From Tahibacter soli (GTDB taxonomy: Bacteria > Pseudomonadota > Gammaproteobacteria > Xanthomonadales > Rhodanobacteraceae), in assembly GCF_025717065.2 (NCBI RefSeq), contig NZ_JAOVZO020000003.1:868001-932000 (forward strand): DNA of 64,000 nt. Reading direction: 5' to 3'. Position numbers and translations under genes: made by a program. A model generated the notes under the pieces. That model searched no databases. It had not been told where the DNA came from and saw nothing but the letters and a program-made list of their open reading frames with translations. Within the stretch, counting starts at the first letter, position 1; every line of letters starts with the position of its first letter. Shown here in pieces: positions 56,814 to 64,000 of this stretch.

Positions 56814-59171
56814 TCAGAACTGCGTACCGAACGAAAACTGAATCGTCTCGGTGCGATCGCCGTCCTTCTTGCGGATCGGCCGCGCGAGGTTGACCGTGAT
56901 CGGACCGACCGGCGCCTGCCACTGCAGGGCGAGACCGGTCGACGCGCGCAGTTCGCTCGCTTCGAAATCGTTGTAGCTCTTGTACACGTTGCCGACGTCG
57001 AGGAACGCGGAGATGCGCACCGAGTCCGAATCCTTCGCGAACGGCGTCGGCAGGATCAGTTCGGCCGTGCCGAGCACCTTGAAGCCGCCGCCGAGCGGCT
57101 GGCAGTAGCTCTTGAGGTCGGCCGGGTTGTAGCGCACGCAGGGCCCGAGCGTGTTGTCCTCGAAGCCGCGCACGTCGCGCACGCCGCCGGCGTAGAAGTT
57201 TTCGAAGAACGGCAGGCCCGACAGGCGTACGCGCTGGTCCTTGATCGGCGAGTCGGGATCGACGCGGCCGATCGCGTCCTTGTACGTGTCGCCGTAGCCG
57301 AGGTTGCCGGACAGCAGGAACGTCAGCTTGTCCGCGATCGGGAAGTAGTGCGCGCCCTGGTAGTAGATCTTGTAGTACTCGATCGTCGAACCCGGCAGCG
57401 CGATTTCCGCCGAGATCGACTGCAGGCCGCCGCGCGTCGGCGTGAAGTACTTGTTGCGCGTGTCGTGCGCCCACGACGCCGTGAGGTTCCACGTGTGGAT
57501 CGTGCGGCGGTCGAGGTCGGTGATGTATTCGACGATGCTCGGCGGCGTGTAGGCCGGATTCGTGTTGATCTCGGTCTTGTTCAGGCCGAACTGGAACTGG
57601 ATGCCGTCGGTTTCGCCGATCGGCACGCCGACGAACGTCGAGAACGCCGTGGTGTCGGTCGAGTAGTCGGCGATGTTCGCCTCGCCCTGGTTGATGTTGC
57701 GCACCGACAGGTTGTAGCCGAGGCTGACCGCGCTGTCGGTCAGGTACGGCTGCGCGTAGCTGACGTCGTAGCGCTTGAGATAGCCCGAGCGCTGGATCGT
57801 CGTGGAGATGCGGTCGCCGGTGCCGAGGAAGTTGTTCTGCGACACCGAGATGCTCGCGATGATGCCCTGCACCTGCGAGTAGCCCAGGCCGAACAGCAGG
57901 CTGCCGGACGGCTGCTCTTCGACCGTCACCTGCATGTCGACCTGATCTTCGCTGCCGGCGACGCGCGGCGTGTCGATCTCGACCTTCTTGAAGAAGCCCA
58001 GGCGCTGCAGGCGCACCTTCGAGCGGTCGATCGCGGCTTGCGAATACCACGAGCCTTCGAGCTGGCGCATTTCGCGGCGCAGCACTTCGTCTTCGGTGCG
58101 CGTATTGCCCTTGAACGTGATGCGGTTGACGTACACGCGCTTGCCCGGCTCGACGAAGAACGTGATTTCGACCGTGCGTTTTTCCTTGTCGATCTTCGGC
58201 ACCGGCGTCACTTCGGCGAACGCGTAGCCGATGTTCGACAGCACCGCGGTCATCGCGCGCGCGCTGCGCTCGAGCTTGTGGCGCGAGAACTGGTCGCCGT
58301 CCTTGGTCTGCAGGAGCTTGCGCAGCGTTTCTTCCGGCAGGATCAGGTCGCCCAGCAGCTTGATGTCGGAAATCGTGTACAACTCGCCTTCGTGGATATT
58401 GGCGCTGACGTAGATGTTGCGCTTGTCCGGGCTGATCGACACTTCGGTCGAGTCGACGTTGAAGTCGGCGTAGCCGCGGTCGAGGTAGTACGACGACAGC
58501 TTTTCAAGATCGCCCGAGAGCTTTTCGCGCGAGTACTGGTCGTCGCGCGAGTACCACGAGGTCCAGTTCGTCGTGTCCGATTCGAATTCGTCGCGGATGT
58601 CGTCGTCGCTGAACGCGGTGTTGCCGACGACGTTGATCTGCTTGATCTTCGAGGCCTTGCCCTCGGCGATCACGATGTTGATGTTGACGCGGTTGCGGTC
58701 GAGCTGGGTGACCTTCGGGTCGATCGTGACGTTGTACTTGCCGCGGTTGTGGTACTGGCGCGTCAGTTCCTGCGTCACGCGGTCGAGCTGCAGGCGGTCG
58801 AACGTCGCGCCTTCTTCGAGGCCGATGCCCTTCAAGCCCTTGCGCAGTTCTTCTTCCTTGAGCTCCTTGTTGCCCTTGAGCGTGATCTTGGAGATCGCCG
58901 GGCGCTCGACGACGTTGACGACGAGGATGTCGCCCTGGCGCGTCATCGTCACGTCCGAGAAGAAGCCGGTCTTGAACAACGCGCGTATCGCCTTTTCGGC
59001 CGCGTCGGTGGTCAGGCGATCGCCCTTCTCGACGGGCAGATAGGTGAACACCGTGCCGGGCGCGATGCGCTGCAGGCCGTCGATGCGGATGTCCGAGACG
59101 ACGAAGGACTCGAACGCGTGGGCCTCGGCGGCGAGGCAGGCAAGCAGGAGCAGTGCGGCGATACGCTTCAT
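56814..59171 (-). CDS. bamA: Outer membrane protein assembly factor BamA
   Basis: The 785-residue Omp85 protein has a signal peptide (MKRIAALLLLACLAAEAHA), five POTRA domains (about 22-425; for example FVVSDIRIDGLQRIAPGTVF) and a 16-strand barrel. The lid-loop motif VRGF is in GGVRDVRGFEDNTLGPC, and the protein ends in the Phe-terminated strand TIQFSFGTQF expected of outer-membrane barrels. BamA folds barrels into the outer membrane. Two Cys in the VRGF loop region (CVRYNPADLKSYCQ) may form a disulphide. The ATG at 59171 starts the signal peptide directly. Confidence 0.97.
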   Translation of the reverse strand: MKRIAALLLLACLAAEAHAFESFVVSDIRIDGLQRIAPGTVFTYLPVEKGDRLTTDAAEKAIRALFKTGFFSDVTMTRQGDILVVNVVERPAISKITLKGNKELKEEELRKGLKGIGLEEGATFDRLQLDRVTQELTRQYHNRGKYNVTIDPKVTQLDRNRVNINIVIAEGKASKIKQINVVGNTAFSDDDIRDEFESDTTNWTSWYSRDDQYSREKLSGDLEKLSSYYLDRGYADFNVDSTEVSISPDKRNIYVSANIHEGELYTISDIKLLGDLILPEETLRKLLQTKDGDQFSRHKLERSARAMTAVLSNIGYAFAEVTPVPKIDKEKRTVEITFFVEPGKRVYVNRITFKGNTRTEDEVLRREMRQLEGSWYSQAAIDRSKVRLQRLGFFKKVEIDTPRVAGSEDQVDMQVTVEEQPSGSLLFGLGYSQVQGIIASISVSQNNFLGTGDRISTTIQRSGYLKRYDVSYAQPYLTDSAVSLGYNLSVRNINQGEANIADYSTDTTAFSTFVGVPIGETDGIQFQFGLNKTEINTNPAYTPPSIVEYITDLDRRTIHTWNLTASWAHDTRNKYFTPTRGGLQSISAEIALPGSTIEYYKIYYQGAHYFPIADKLTFLLSGNLGYGDTYKDAIGRVDPDSPIKDQRVRLSGLPFFENFYAGGVRDVRGFEDNTLGPCVRYNPADLKSYCQPLGGGFKVLGTAELILPTPFAKDSDSVRISAFLDVGNVYKSYNDFEASELRASTGLALQWQAPVGPITVNLARPIRKKDGDRTETIQFSFGTQF

Positions 59172-59244
59172 CGTCAATCCGTGGGTTTTGTTATTCGGAA
59201 AGTCTTCACAAGTCCACCCTTGGCCTTGTTCGGACTTGCGGGGC

Positions 59245-59296
59245 GGGCCGGACCGGCCCCGTTTCTCACCGGCCGCGCGCTGTCGCACGCGGCCGG
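59245..59296 (-). terminator. Palindromes between rseP and bamA
   Basis: GGGCCGG-A-CCGGCCC (59245-59259) and CCGGCCGCG/CGCGGCCGG (59269-59296) lie in the 153 bases between the rseP stop and the bamA start. They could attenuate transcription from rseP into bamA; neither has a T-run. Confidence 0.4.
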
Positions 59297-59324
59297 CGGG
59301 CAAAGCATTACGTTCGGGCGCGAA

Positions 59325-60677
59325 TCAAGACGGAAGCTGACGCATGATGTCGTTGAACAGCGCAAGCCCCATCAGCGCGGCCAGAAGCACGAGCCCGGCA
59401 TATTGGCCGGCGATCAGAACGCGCTCGCTGACCGGGCTGCCCTTGATGGATTCGATAAGGTAATACACGAGGTGTCCGCCGTCCAAGATCGGAATCGGCA
59501 GCAGGTTCATGATGCACAGGCTCAGCGAGATCAGCGCGAGGAACTGGATGAACCAGGCGATGCCCTTCTGTGCCGAGACATTGGCGTATTCGGCGATCGA
59601 AATCACGCCCGACAGGTTGTTCAGCGACGCCGTGCCGATCAGCATGCGCTTGAGCATCCCCAGCGTCTGCGTCGTGAGATTCACGGTTTCGCGCCAGGCG
59701 GCCGGGATCGCGTCGAGCGGGCCGTAGCGCAGCAGCGCGTCGTACGGTGCGTCGGCCGGGGCGCCCAGGCCCAGGCGCCAGACCTTTTCGCCGTTCTTTT
59801 CGGTGTCCTGGCGCGCCTGGACGGAGAGATTCACCGTCTCGTCGCCGCGCCGGACGGTCAGCGCGAGCGGCGCTCCGGCGCTCGATTCGCCGCGGATAGC
59901 CAGGACCATCGCTTCCCAGTCGGGCGTCGGCTTGCCGTTGACCGCGCGAATCTCGTCGCGCACCTGCAGGCCTGCCTTTTCGGCCGGGCCGTTCTTTTCC
60001 AGCGTGCCGACGATCGGCATCTGGAACTGCTTGGGCACGAGCCCGGTCGCGCGCATCGCGGCGGTTTCGTTCTTGCCGGCTTCGATCTTCGACAGGTCGA
60101 GACGGCGCGTCTGCGGACTGCCCGACGGGTCGATCACCTTGACGTCGACGGGGTGGCGGTCGATCGCGGCGGTCACCAGCGTCAGCGTCGCGTCGGTCCA
60201 GGTGGTGACCGGCGTGGCGCCGATCTGCACGAGGCGGTCGCCGTCGACGAAGCCGCTCTGCGCCGCGATGCCCTGGACGCGGCCGACGATCGGCTGGTAG
60301 TCGGGCTTGCCGATCACGAACATCGCCCACAGCGCGACCAGCGTGAACAACAGGTTCGCGGCCGGGCCGGCGATCGTGATCGCGGCGCGCTTCCAGACGG
60401 GTTTCTTGTTGAAGTCCTGCGCGATTTCGTCGCCGACGAGCTCGGTTTCGCGCGAGTCGAGGAATTTGACGTAGCCGCCGAGCGGAATCGCGGCGATCAC
60501 GTATTCGGTGCCGTCCTTGCCGATGCGCTTCCACAGCGGCTTGCCGAAGCCGATCGAGAACCGCAGCACCTTCACGCCGAGGCGGCGCGCAACCCAGAAA
60601 TGGCCGAATTCGTGGAAGGTGACCAGGATGCCCAAGGTCACCAGAAGCCACCAGATCGAGCCGAAGAAGTTGATCAT
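59325..60677 (-). CDS. rseP: Site-2 intramembrane metalloprotease RseP
   Basis: The 450-residue protease has the zinc motif HEFGH in LVTFHEFGHFWVARRLGV, two PDZ domains (about 120-300; GVVPK-like FVDGDRLVQIGATPV and NGPAEKAGLQVRDEIRAVNG), and the second metal site LPIPILDGGHLVYYLIESI in the last helices. RseP cleaves the anti-sigma factor RseA to release sigma-E and removes remnant signal peptides. It lies directly upstream of bamA, a known sigma-E target in enteric bacteria. Confidence 0.96.
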   Translation of the reverse strand: MINFFGSIWWLLVTLGILVTFHEFGHFWVARRLGVKVLRFSIGFGKPLWKRIGKDGTEYVIAAIPLGGYVKFLDSRETELVGDEIAQDFNKKPVWKRAAITIAGPAANLLFTLVALWAMFVIGKPDYQPIVGRVQGIAAQSGFVDGDRLVQIGATPVTTWTDATLTLVTAAIDRHPVDVKVIDPSGSPQTRRLDLSKIEAGKNETAAMRATGLVPKQFQMPIVGTLEKNGPAEKAGLQVRDEIRAVNGKPTPDWEAMVLAIRGESSAGAPLALTVRRGDETVNLSVQARQDTEKNGEKVWRLGLGAPADAPYDALLRYGPLDAIPAAWRETVNLTTQTLGMLKRMLIGTASLNNLSGVISIAEYANVSAQKGIAWFIQFLALISLSLCIMNLLPIPILDGGHLVYYLIESIKGSPVSERVLIAGQYAGLVLLAALMGLALFNDIMRQLPS

Positions 60678-60729
60678 CGCGTGTTTTCAGGGTTGTCCGG
60701 GGCGCCGGCCGCCAGGGGCCGGGGCGAGG

Positions 60730-61905
60730 TTAGCAGTGCCGGCGCATCATACGTTGGGCTGTATGACGCGCGGTTAAGTCCGTCTGAATAAGCTGTTCCA
60801 CGTCCCGAACGGGTTCCGGCGGCAACGCGTCCAGCGTCGCCTCGATGATCTCGGCGATCGCCAGAAACGGCAACAGGCCGTCCAGAAACGCCGCGACCGC
60901 CACCTCGTTCGCCGCGTTCAGGACGGTCGGCGCGGTGCCGCCGGCGCGCAGCACGGCGTAGGCGAGCGCGAGGCAGCGGAACGTATCGAGGTCGGGACGC
61001 TCGAAATCGAGCCGCGCGAGCGCGACGAGATCGAGCGGTTTCACGCCCGCGTCGACGCGCTCGGGCCATGCCAGCGCGTGCGCGAGCGCCGTGCGCATGT
61101 CCGGATTGCCGAGCTGGGCGAGCACCGAGCCGTCGGCGTATTCGACCAGCGAATGCACGATGCTCTGCGGATGTACCACGACGTCGATCGCATCGGGCGC
61201 CGCGCCGAACAGATGGTGCGCCTCGATCACTTCGAGGCCCTTGTTCATCAGCGTGGCCGAATCGACCGAGATCTTGCGGCCCATGCGCCAGTTCGGATGC
61301 GCCACCGCCTGTTCCGGCGTGATGCCGGCGAGGTCGGCGCGCGTACGGCCGCGGAACGGTCCGCCCGACGCGGTCAGCAGCAGGCGCCGCACGCCGGCGC
61401 GCGCGAGGTCCGGCCGGCCGCCCGGCAGGCACTGGAACAGCGCGTTGTGTTCGGAATCGATAGGTATCAGCTCGCCGCCGCCGCGCCCGAGCGCGTCGAG
61501 CAGCAGGCTGCCGGCCATGACGATCGACTCCTTGTTGGCGAGCAGGAGGCGCTTGCCGGCCGCGGCGGCCGCGAGCGTCGAATCGAGGCCGGCCGCGCCG
61601 ACGATCGCCGCGACGACGGTGTCGCACAGGCTCGAACGCACCGCCTCGCACAGCGCCGCGTCGCCGCTCGCGACGCGCGTGGGCAGACCCGCCGAACGGA
61701 TGCGCGCGGCGAGATCGGCTTCGCAGGCGGGGTCGGCGACGATCGCCAGATCGGGCCGGAAGCGTTCGCACAGCACGGCGAGCGCTTCGGAGTTGCGATG
61801 TGCCGCGAGCACGCTTGCGCGGAAACGGTCGGGATGCCGCGCGACGACGTCGAGCGCGCTCGTACCGATCGAGCCGGTAGCGCCGAGGACCGCGACATTC
61901 TTCAT
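60730..61905 (-). CDS. dxr: 1-deoxy-D-xylulose 5-phosphate reductoisomerase
   Basis: The 391-residue NADPH enzyme performs the first committed step of the MEP isoprenoid pathway. It starts with the nucleotide-binding [19 protein letters not shown] and has [13 protein letters not shown], the metal/substrate site [34 protein letters not shown] and [12 protein letters not shown]. It is coupled to cdsA by ATGA. Its position between cdsA and rseP differs from E. coli, where dxr precedes uppS. Confidence 0.97.
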   Translation of the reverse strand: MKNVAVLGATGSIGTSALDVVARHPDRFRASVLAAHRNSEALAVLCERFRPDLAIVADPACEADLAARIRSAGLPTRVASGDAALCEAVRSSLCDTVVAAIVGAAGLDSTLAAAAAGKRLLLANKESIVMAGSLLLDALGRGGGELIPIDSEHNALFQCLPGGRPDLARAGVRRLLLTASGGPFRGRTRADLAGITPEQAVAHPNWRMGRKISVDSATLMNKGLEVIEAHHLFGAAPDAIDVVVHPQSIVHSLVEYADGSVLAQLGNPDMRTALAHALAWPERVDAGVKPLDLVALARLDFERPDLDTFRCLALAYAVLRAGGTAPTVLNAANEVAVAAFLDGLLPFLAIAEIIEATLDALPPEPVRDVEQLIQTDLTARHTAQRMMRRHC

Positions 61906-62726
61906 AGCGACAGCAGCGCCAGGCCGCCGGCCCAGACCGGCAGCGCGGCGAACACGCTGTCGAGCCGGTCGAACATGCCGCCGTGGCCGGGAAACAGGTC
62001 GCCGGAATCCTTCACGTTCGCGTGCCGCTTGATCAGGCTTTCGAACAGGTCGCCGACGATCGAGCAGACGACGGTGAGCATAGCGAGGACGAACACGCCG
62101 GCGAGCGCGAGCCCGCGCACGCCGAGCAGCCACGCGCCGGCGATGCCGACGAGGGCTGAGCTTGCGATCGCGCCGTAGACGCCGACCCACGTCTTGCCCG
62201 GGCTGATGCGCGGCGCGAGCTTGGCGCGGCCCGCGCCCCAGCGGCTGCCGGCGAGGTACGCGCCGCTGTCGGCGACCCAGATCAGCAGCAGTCCGAACAG
62301 CGCCCACCACGGTCCGCGTTCGCCACCGCCGTGCACCGCGATCAGCGCGGCCCAGGCCGGTACGACGATGAACGTGCCCGCGACGAGCTTGCGTGCGACG
62401 TTCTCGCGCGTCGGCGCGGCGCCGTACGAATAGTGGCGCAGCCACAGCGCCGCGACTGGCCACCAGGCGACGCCGAGCGCGATCGCGATCCACCACGCGG
62501 CCGAACCGCGCGCGAACCACAGCAGCACCAGCAGCATCGCGTGCGCCGCGACCACGGCCGCGCGCGAACCTTCGCCGCGCAGGCCGAGCATGCGCGTCCA
62601 TTCCCAGGTCGCGAACAGGAACGCCGCGGCGGCGACGACGGCGAGCAGCGCGGTCGGCGCGAACACGATCAGCGCGACGGCCAGCGGCGCGAGCGTCAGG
62701 GCGGTCAGGGTTCGCTGTTTGAGCAT
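61902..62726 (-). CDS. cdsA: Phosphatidate cytidylyltransferase
   Basis: The 274-residue membrane enzyme makes CDP-diacylglycerol for phospholipid synthesis. It has about seven helices, [33 protein letters not shown] and the C-terminal family signature [20 protein letters not shown] followed by GMFDRLDS. The start at 62726 ([15 protein letters not shown]) fits homologues. It lies 31 bases after uppS. Confidence 0.95.
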   Translation of the reverse strand: MLKQRTLTALTLAPLAVALIVFAPTALLAVVAAAAFLFATWEWTRMLGLRGEGSRAAVVAAHAMLLVLLWFARGSAAWWIAIALGVAWWPVAALWLRHYSYGAAPTRENVARKLVAGTFIVVPAWAALIAVHGGGERGPWWALFGLLLIWVADSGAYLAGSRWGAGRAKLAPRISPGKTWVGVYGAIASSALVGIAGAWLLGVRGLALAGVFVLAMLTVVCSIVGDLFESLIKRHANVKDSGDLFPGHGGMFDRLDSVFAALPVWAGGLALLSL

Positions 62727-62757
62727 GCGGCGTTCGCGCCCGAAGGAAGGAGAGGGA

Positions 62758-63519
62758 TCATGCGCCGGCCGCGACCTGCGCGCTCGTCTTGCCGTAGCGG
62801 CGTTCGCGCGCGGCGTAGTCGGCGAGCGCCGCGTCGAATGCGGCGACATCGAAATCGGGCCACAGGACCTGCGTGAAATAGAGTTCCGCGTAGGCGATCT
62901 GCCACAGCAGGAAATTGCTGACGCGCTGCTCGCCGCCGGTACGAATGAACAAATCCACCGGCGGCTGGTCGGCCAGCATGCAATGCGCCGCAAGCGCGCG
63001 CTCGTCGATCGCGGCCGGGTCGATCTCGCCGCGTGCCGCGGCCTGCGCGAGTCGTCGCGCGGCCTGCGCGATGTCCCAGCGGCCGCCGTAGTTGACGGCG
63101 ATGTTCAGCGCGAGCTTGGCGTTCGCCTGCGTGCGTTCCATCGCGCCGAGCATGCGCGCGCGCAGCGCCGGCGCGAACGCGTCGAGTTCGCCGATGAAGC
63201 GGATGCGCACGCCGTAGCCGTCGAGCTCGGCCACTTCGCGGTCGAGCGCCTTCAAGAACAGTTCCATCAGCGCGCCGACCTCGTCGCTCGGGCGCTGCCA
63301 GTTCTCGCTCGAAAACGCGAACAGGGTCAGCGCGCCGATGCCGCGGCGCAGGCAGAACTCGATGGTCGCGCGCACGGCTTTCTGTCCGGCGTGATGGCCG
63401 AACGTGCGCGGGCGCAGGCGCTTCTTCGCCCAGCGGCCGTTGCCGTCCATGACGATGGCGACATGGTGCGGCAATCGCGCGGGCGGGGCGCCCGGTGCGG
63501 GGCCGGGCGCGGAGGTCAC
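62758..63519 (-). CDS. uppS: Undecaprenyl diphosphate synthase
   Basis: The 253-residue cis-prenyltransferase makes the C55 carrier lipid for peptidoglycan. Motifs are HVAIVMDGNGRWAKKR with the catalytic Asp, GHHAGQKAVRATIEFC, LTLFAFSSENWQRPSDEV, ALNIAVNYGGRWDI and DLFIRTGGEQRVSNFLLWQ. The GTG at 63519 gives a Pro/Ala-rich first 16 residues; a later start is possible but no better candidate is visible. It follows frr by 27 bases. Confidence 0.96.
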   Translation of the reverse strand: MTSAPGPAPGAPPARLPHHVAIVMDGNGRWAKKRLRPRTFGHHAGQKAVRATIEFCLRRGIGALTLFAFSSENWQRPSDEVGALMELFLKALDREVAELDGYGVRIRFIGELDAFAPALRARMLGAMERTQANAKLALNIAVNYGGRWDIAQAARRLAQAAARGEIDPAAIDERALAAHCMLADQPPVDLFIRTGGEQRVSNFLLWQIAYAELYFTQVLWPDFDVAAFDAALADYAARERRYGKTSAQVAAGA

Positions 63520-63546
63520 GGTTTCCAGGATCGACTCCGTTGGCGC

Positions 63547-64000
63547 TTACAGCGCCATCAGTTCGTCTTCCTTGGCCTTGACGACGACGTCGACGTCCTT
63601 GATCGCCTTGTCGGTCAGCTTCTGGATGTCTTCCTCGGCCTTGCGCTCTTCGTCTTCGGTGATCTTGCGCTCTTTGAGCAGTTCCTTGACGTGCTGCATG
63701 GCGTCGCGGCGCACGTTGCGCACGGCGACCTTCGCGTTTTCGCCCTCGTGGTGCACGTGCTTGGAGAGTTCCTTGCGGCGCTCTTCGGTCAGCGCGGGCA
63801 GGTTGATGCGGATGACCGTGCCGGCCGTGTTCGGCGTCAGGCCGAGGTTCGATGCGAGGATCGCCTTTTCGATCGGCGCGACCATGGTCTTTTCCCACGG
63901 CGTGATCGTCAGCGAACGCGAATCCTGCACGGCGACCGTGGCGACCTGCGACAGCGGCGTATCCGAACCGTAGTAGTTCACGCGCAGATGGTCGACGAGC
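63547..64000 (-). CDS. frr: Ribosome recycling factor (3' part; 5' end beyond window)
   Basis: The visible 150 residues begin LVDHLRVNYYGSDTPLSQVA and continue with SRSLTITPWEKTMVAPIEKA, RINLPALTEERRKELSKHVH and VRNVRRDAMQHVKELLKER. They end in the charged helix of RRF. The full protein is about 185 residues, so about 35 are missing past position 64000. RRF releases ribosomes from mRNA after termination. Its place before uppS is the expected order in this lineage. Confidence 0.97.
   Translation of the reverse strand, partial: LVDHLRVNYYGSDTPLSQVATVAVQDSRSLTITPWEKTMVAPIEKAILASNLGLTPNTAGTVIRINLPALTEERRKELSKHVHHEGENAKVAVRNVRRDAMQHVKELLKERKITEDEERKAEEDIQKLTDKAIKDVDVVVKAKEDELMAL

Noticed and set aside
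59171-59220. A sigma-E promoter for bamA (GGACTT...TCCGA)
   Set aside because: The spacing between the two half-sites is far too short for the sigma-E consensus.
57348-60791. A 1,147-codon open frame on the plus strand
   Set aside because: It runs antisense to bamA and rseP, which are certain genes; composition is typical of a shadow frame.

Overview
The window is a very GC-rich stretch of a gammaproteobacterial chromosome. The block frr-uppS-cdsA-dxr-rseP-bamA-skp-lpxD-fabZ-lpxA-lpxB-rnhB-dnaE-accA-tilS, the pst-phoU operon, and the mix of DUF885 peptidases, a Slp lipoprotein and LytS/LytTR regulators point to the Lysobacterales (Xanthomonadales), perhaps Rhodanobacteraceae. That placement is inferred from synteny and protein style, not from a marker-gene search. 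I saw no rRNA, tRNA, CRISPR array, integrase or transposase.

Layout. (1) 1-4631, minus: a tightly coupled operon of a dienelactone hydrolase, a HIT protein, the 5-oxoprolinase genes pxpB-pxpC-pxpA and the membrane pair DUF969/DUF979, the last cut by the window edge. (2) 4723-9119: a TPR diguanylate cyclase divergent from rimO and a DUF3025 gene, followed by a stack of four hairpins. (3) 9273-17575, minus: a secreted hypothetical protein, then a regulatory array of five paralogous LytS-type histidine kinases with a single LytTR response regulator, and greB. The most upstream kinase has lost its phospho-acceptor His and ATP-binding boxes. (4) 17660-28971: a rhomboid protease, a cation-efflux protein, a Slp lipoprotein, two paralogous DUF885 peptidases flanking rlmJ, a GNAT/nitrilase pair, and a PAP2 phosphatase with a glycosyltransferase. 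(5) 29071-33167: pstC-pstA-pstB and phoU without pstS. (6) 33211-39120: an unknown protein, an ATM1-type ABC exporter, a DUF4399 protein, gltX and small membrane proteins. (7) 39264-64000, almost all minus: isoprenoid, DNA-replication, lipid A and outer-membrane genes, ending inside frr.

The housekeeping block is interrupted twice. A sulfatase-fold membrane enzyme sits between lpxB and rnhB. A five-gene cassette (46580-49873) separates rnhB from dnaE: an R2K-clade ATP-grasp protein, a protein with paired HxS/HxT motifs like 2H phosphoesterases, two small proteins I do not recognise, and a cytoplasmic papain-like protease. This cassette is my best candidate for an undescribed system; the shared-regulator kinase array is the second.

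lpxD appears one base short in an A-rich run at its 3' end. As written it has no stop codon before the lpxA start and stays open in frame into lpxA. This is either a homopolymer error, a real indel or a frameshift signal. Most genes in the operons overlap by ATGA or GTGA, which suggests translational coupling throughout.
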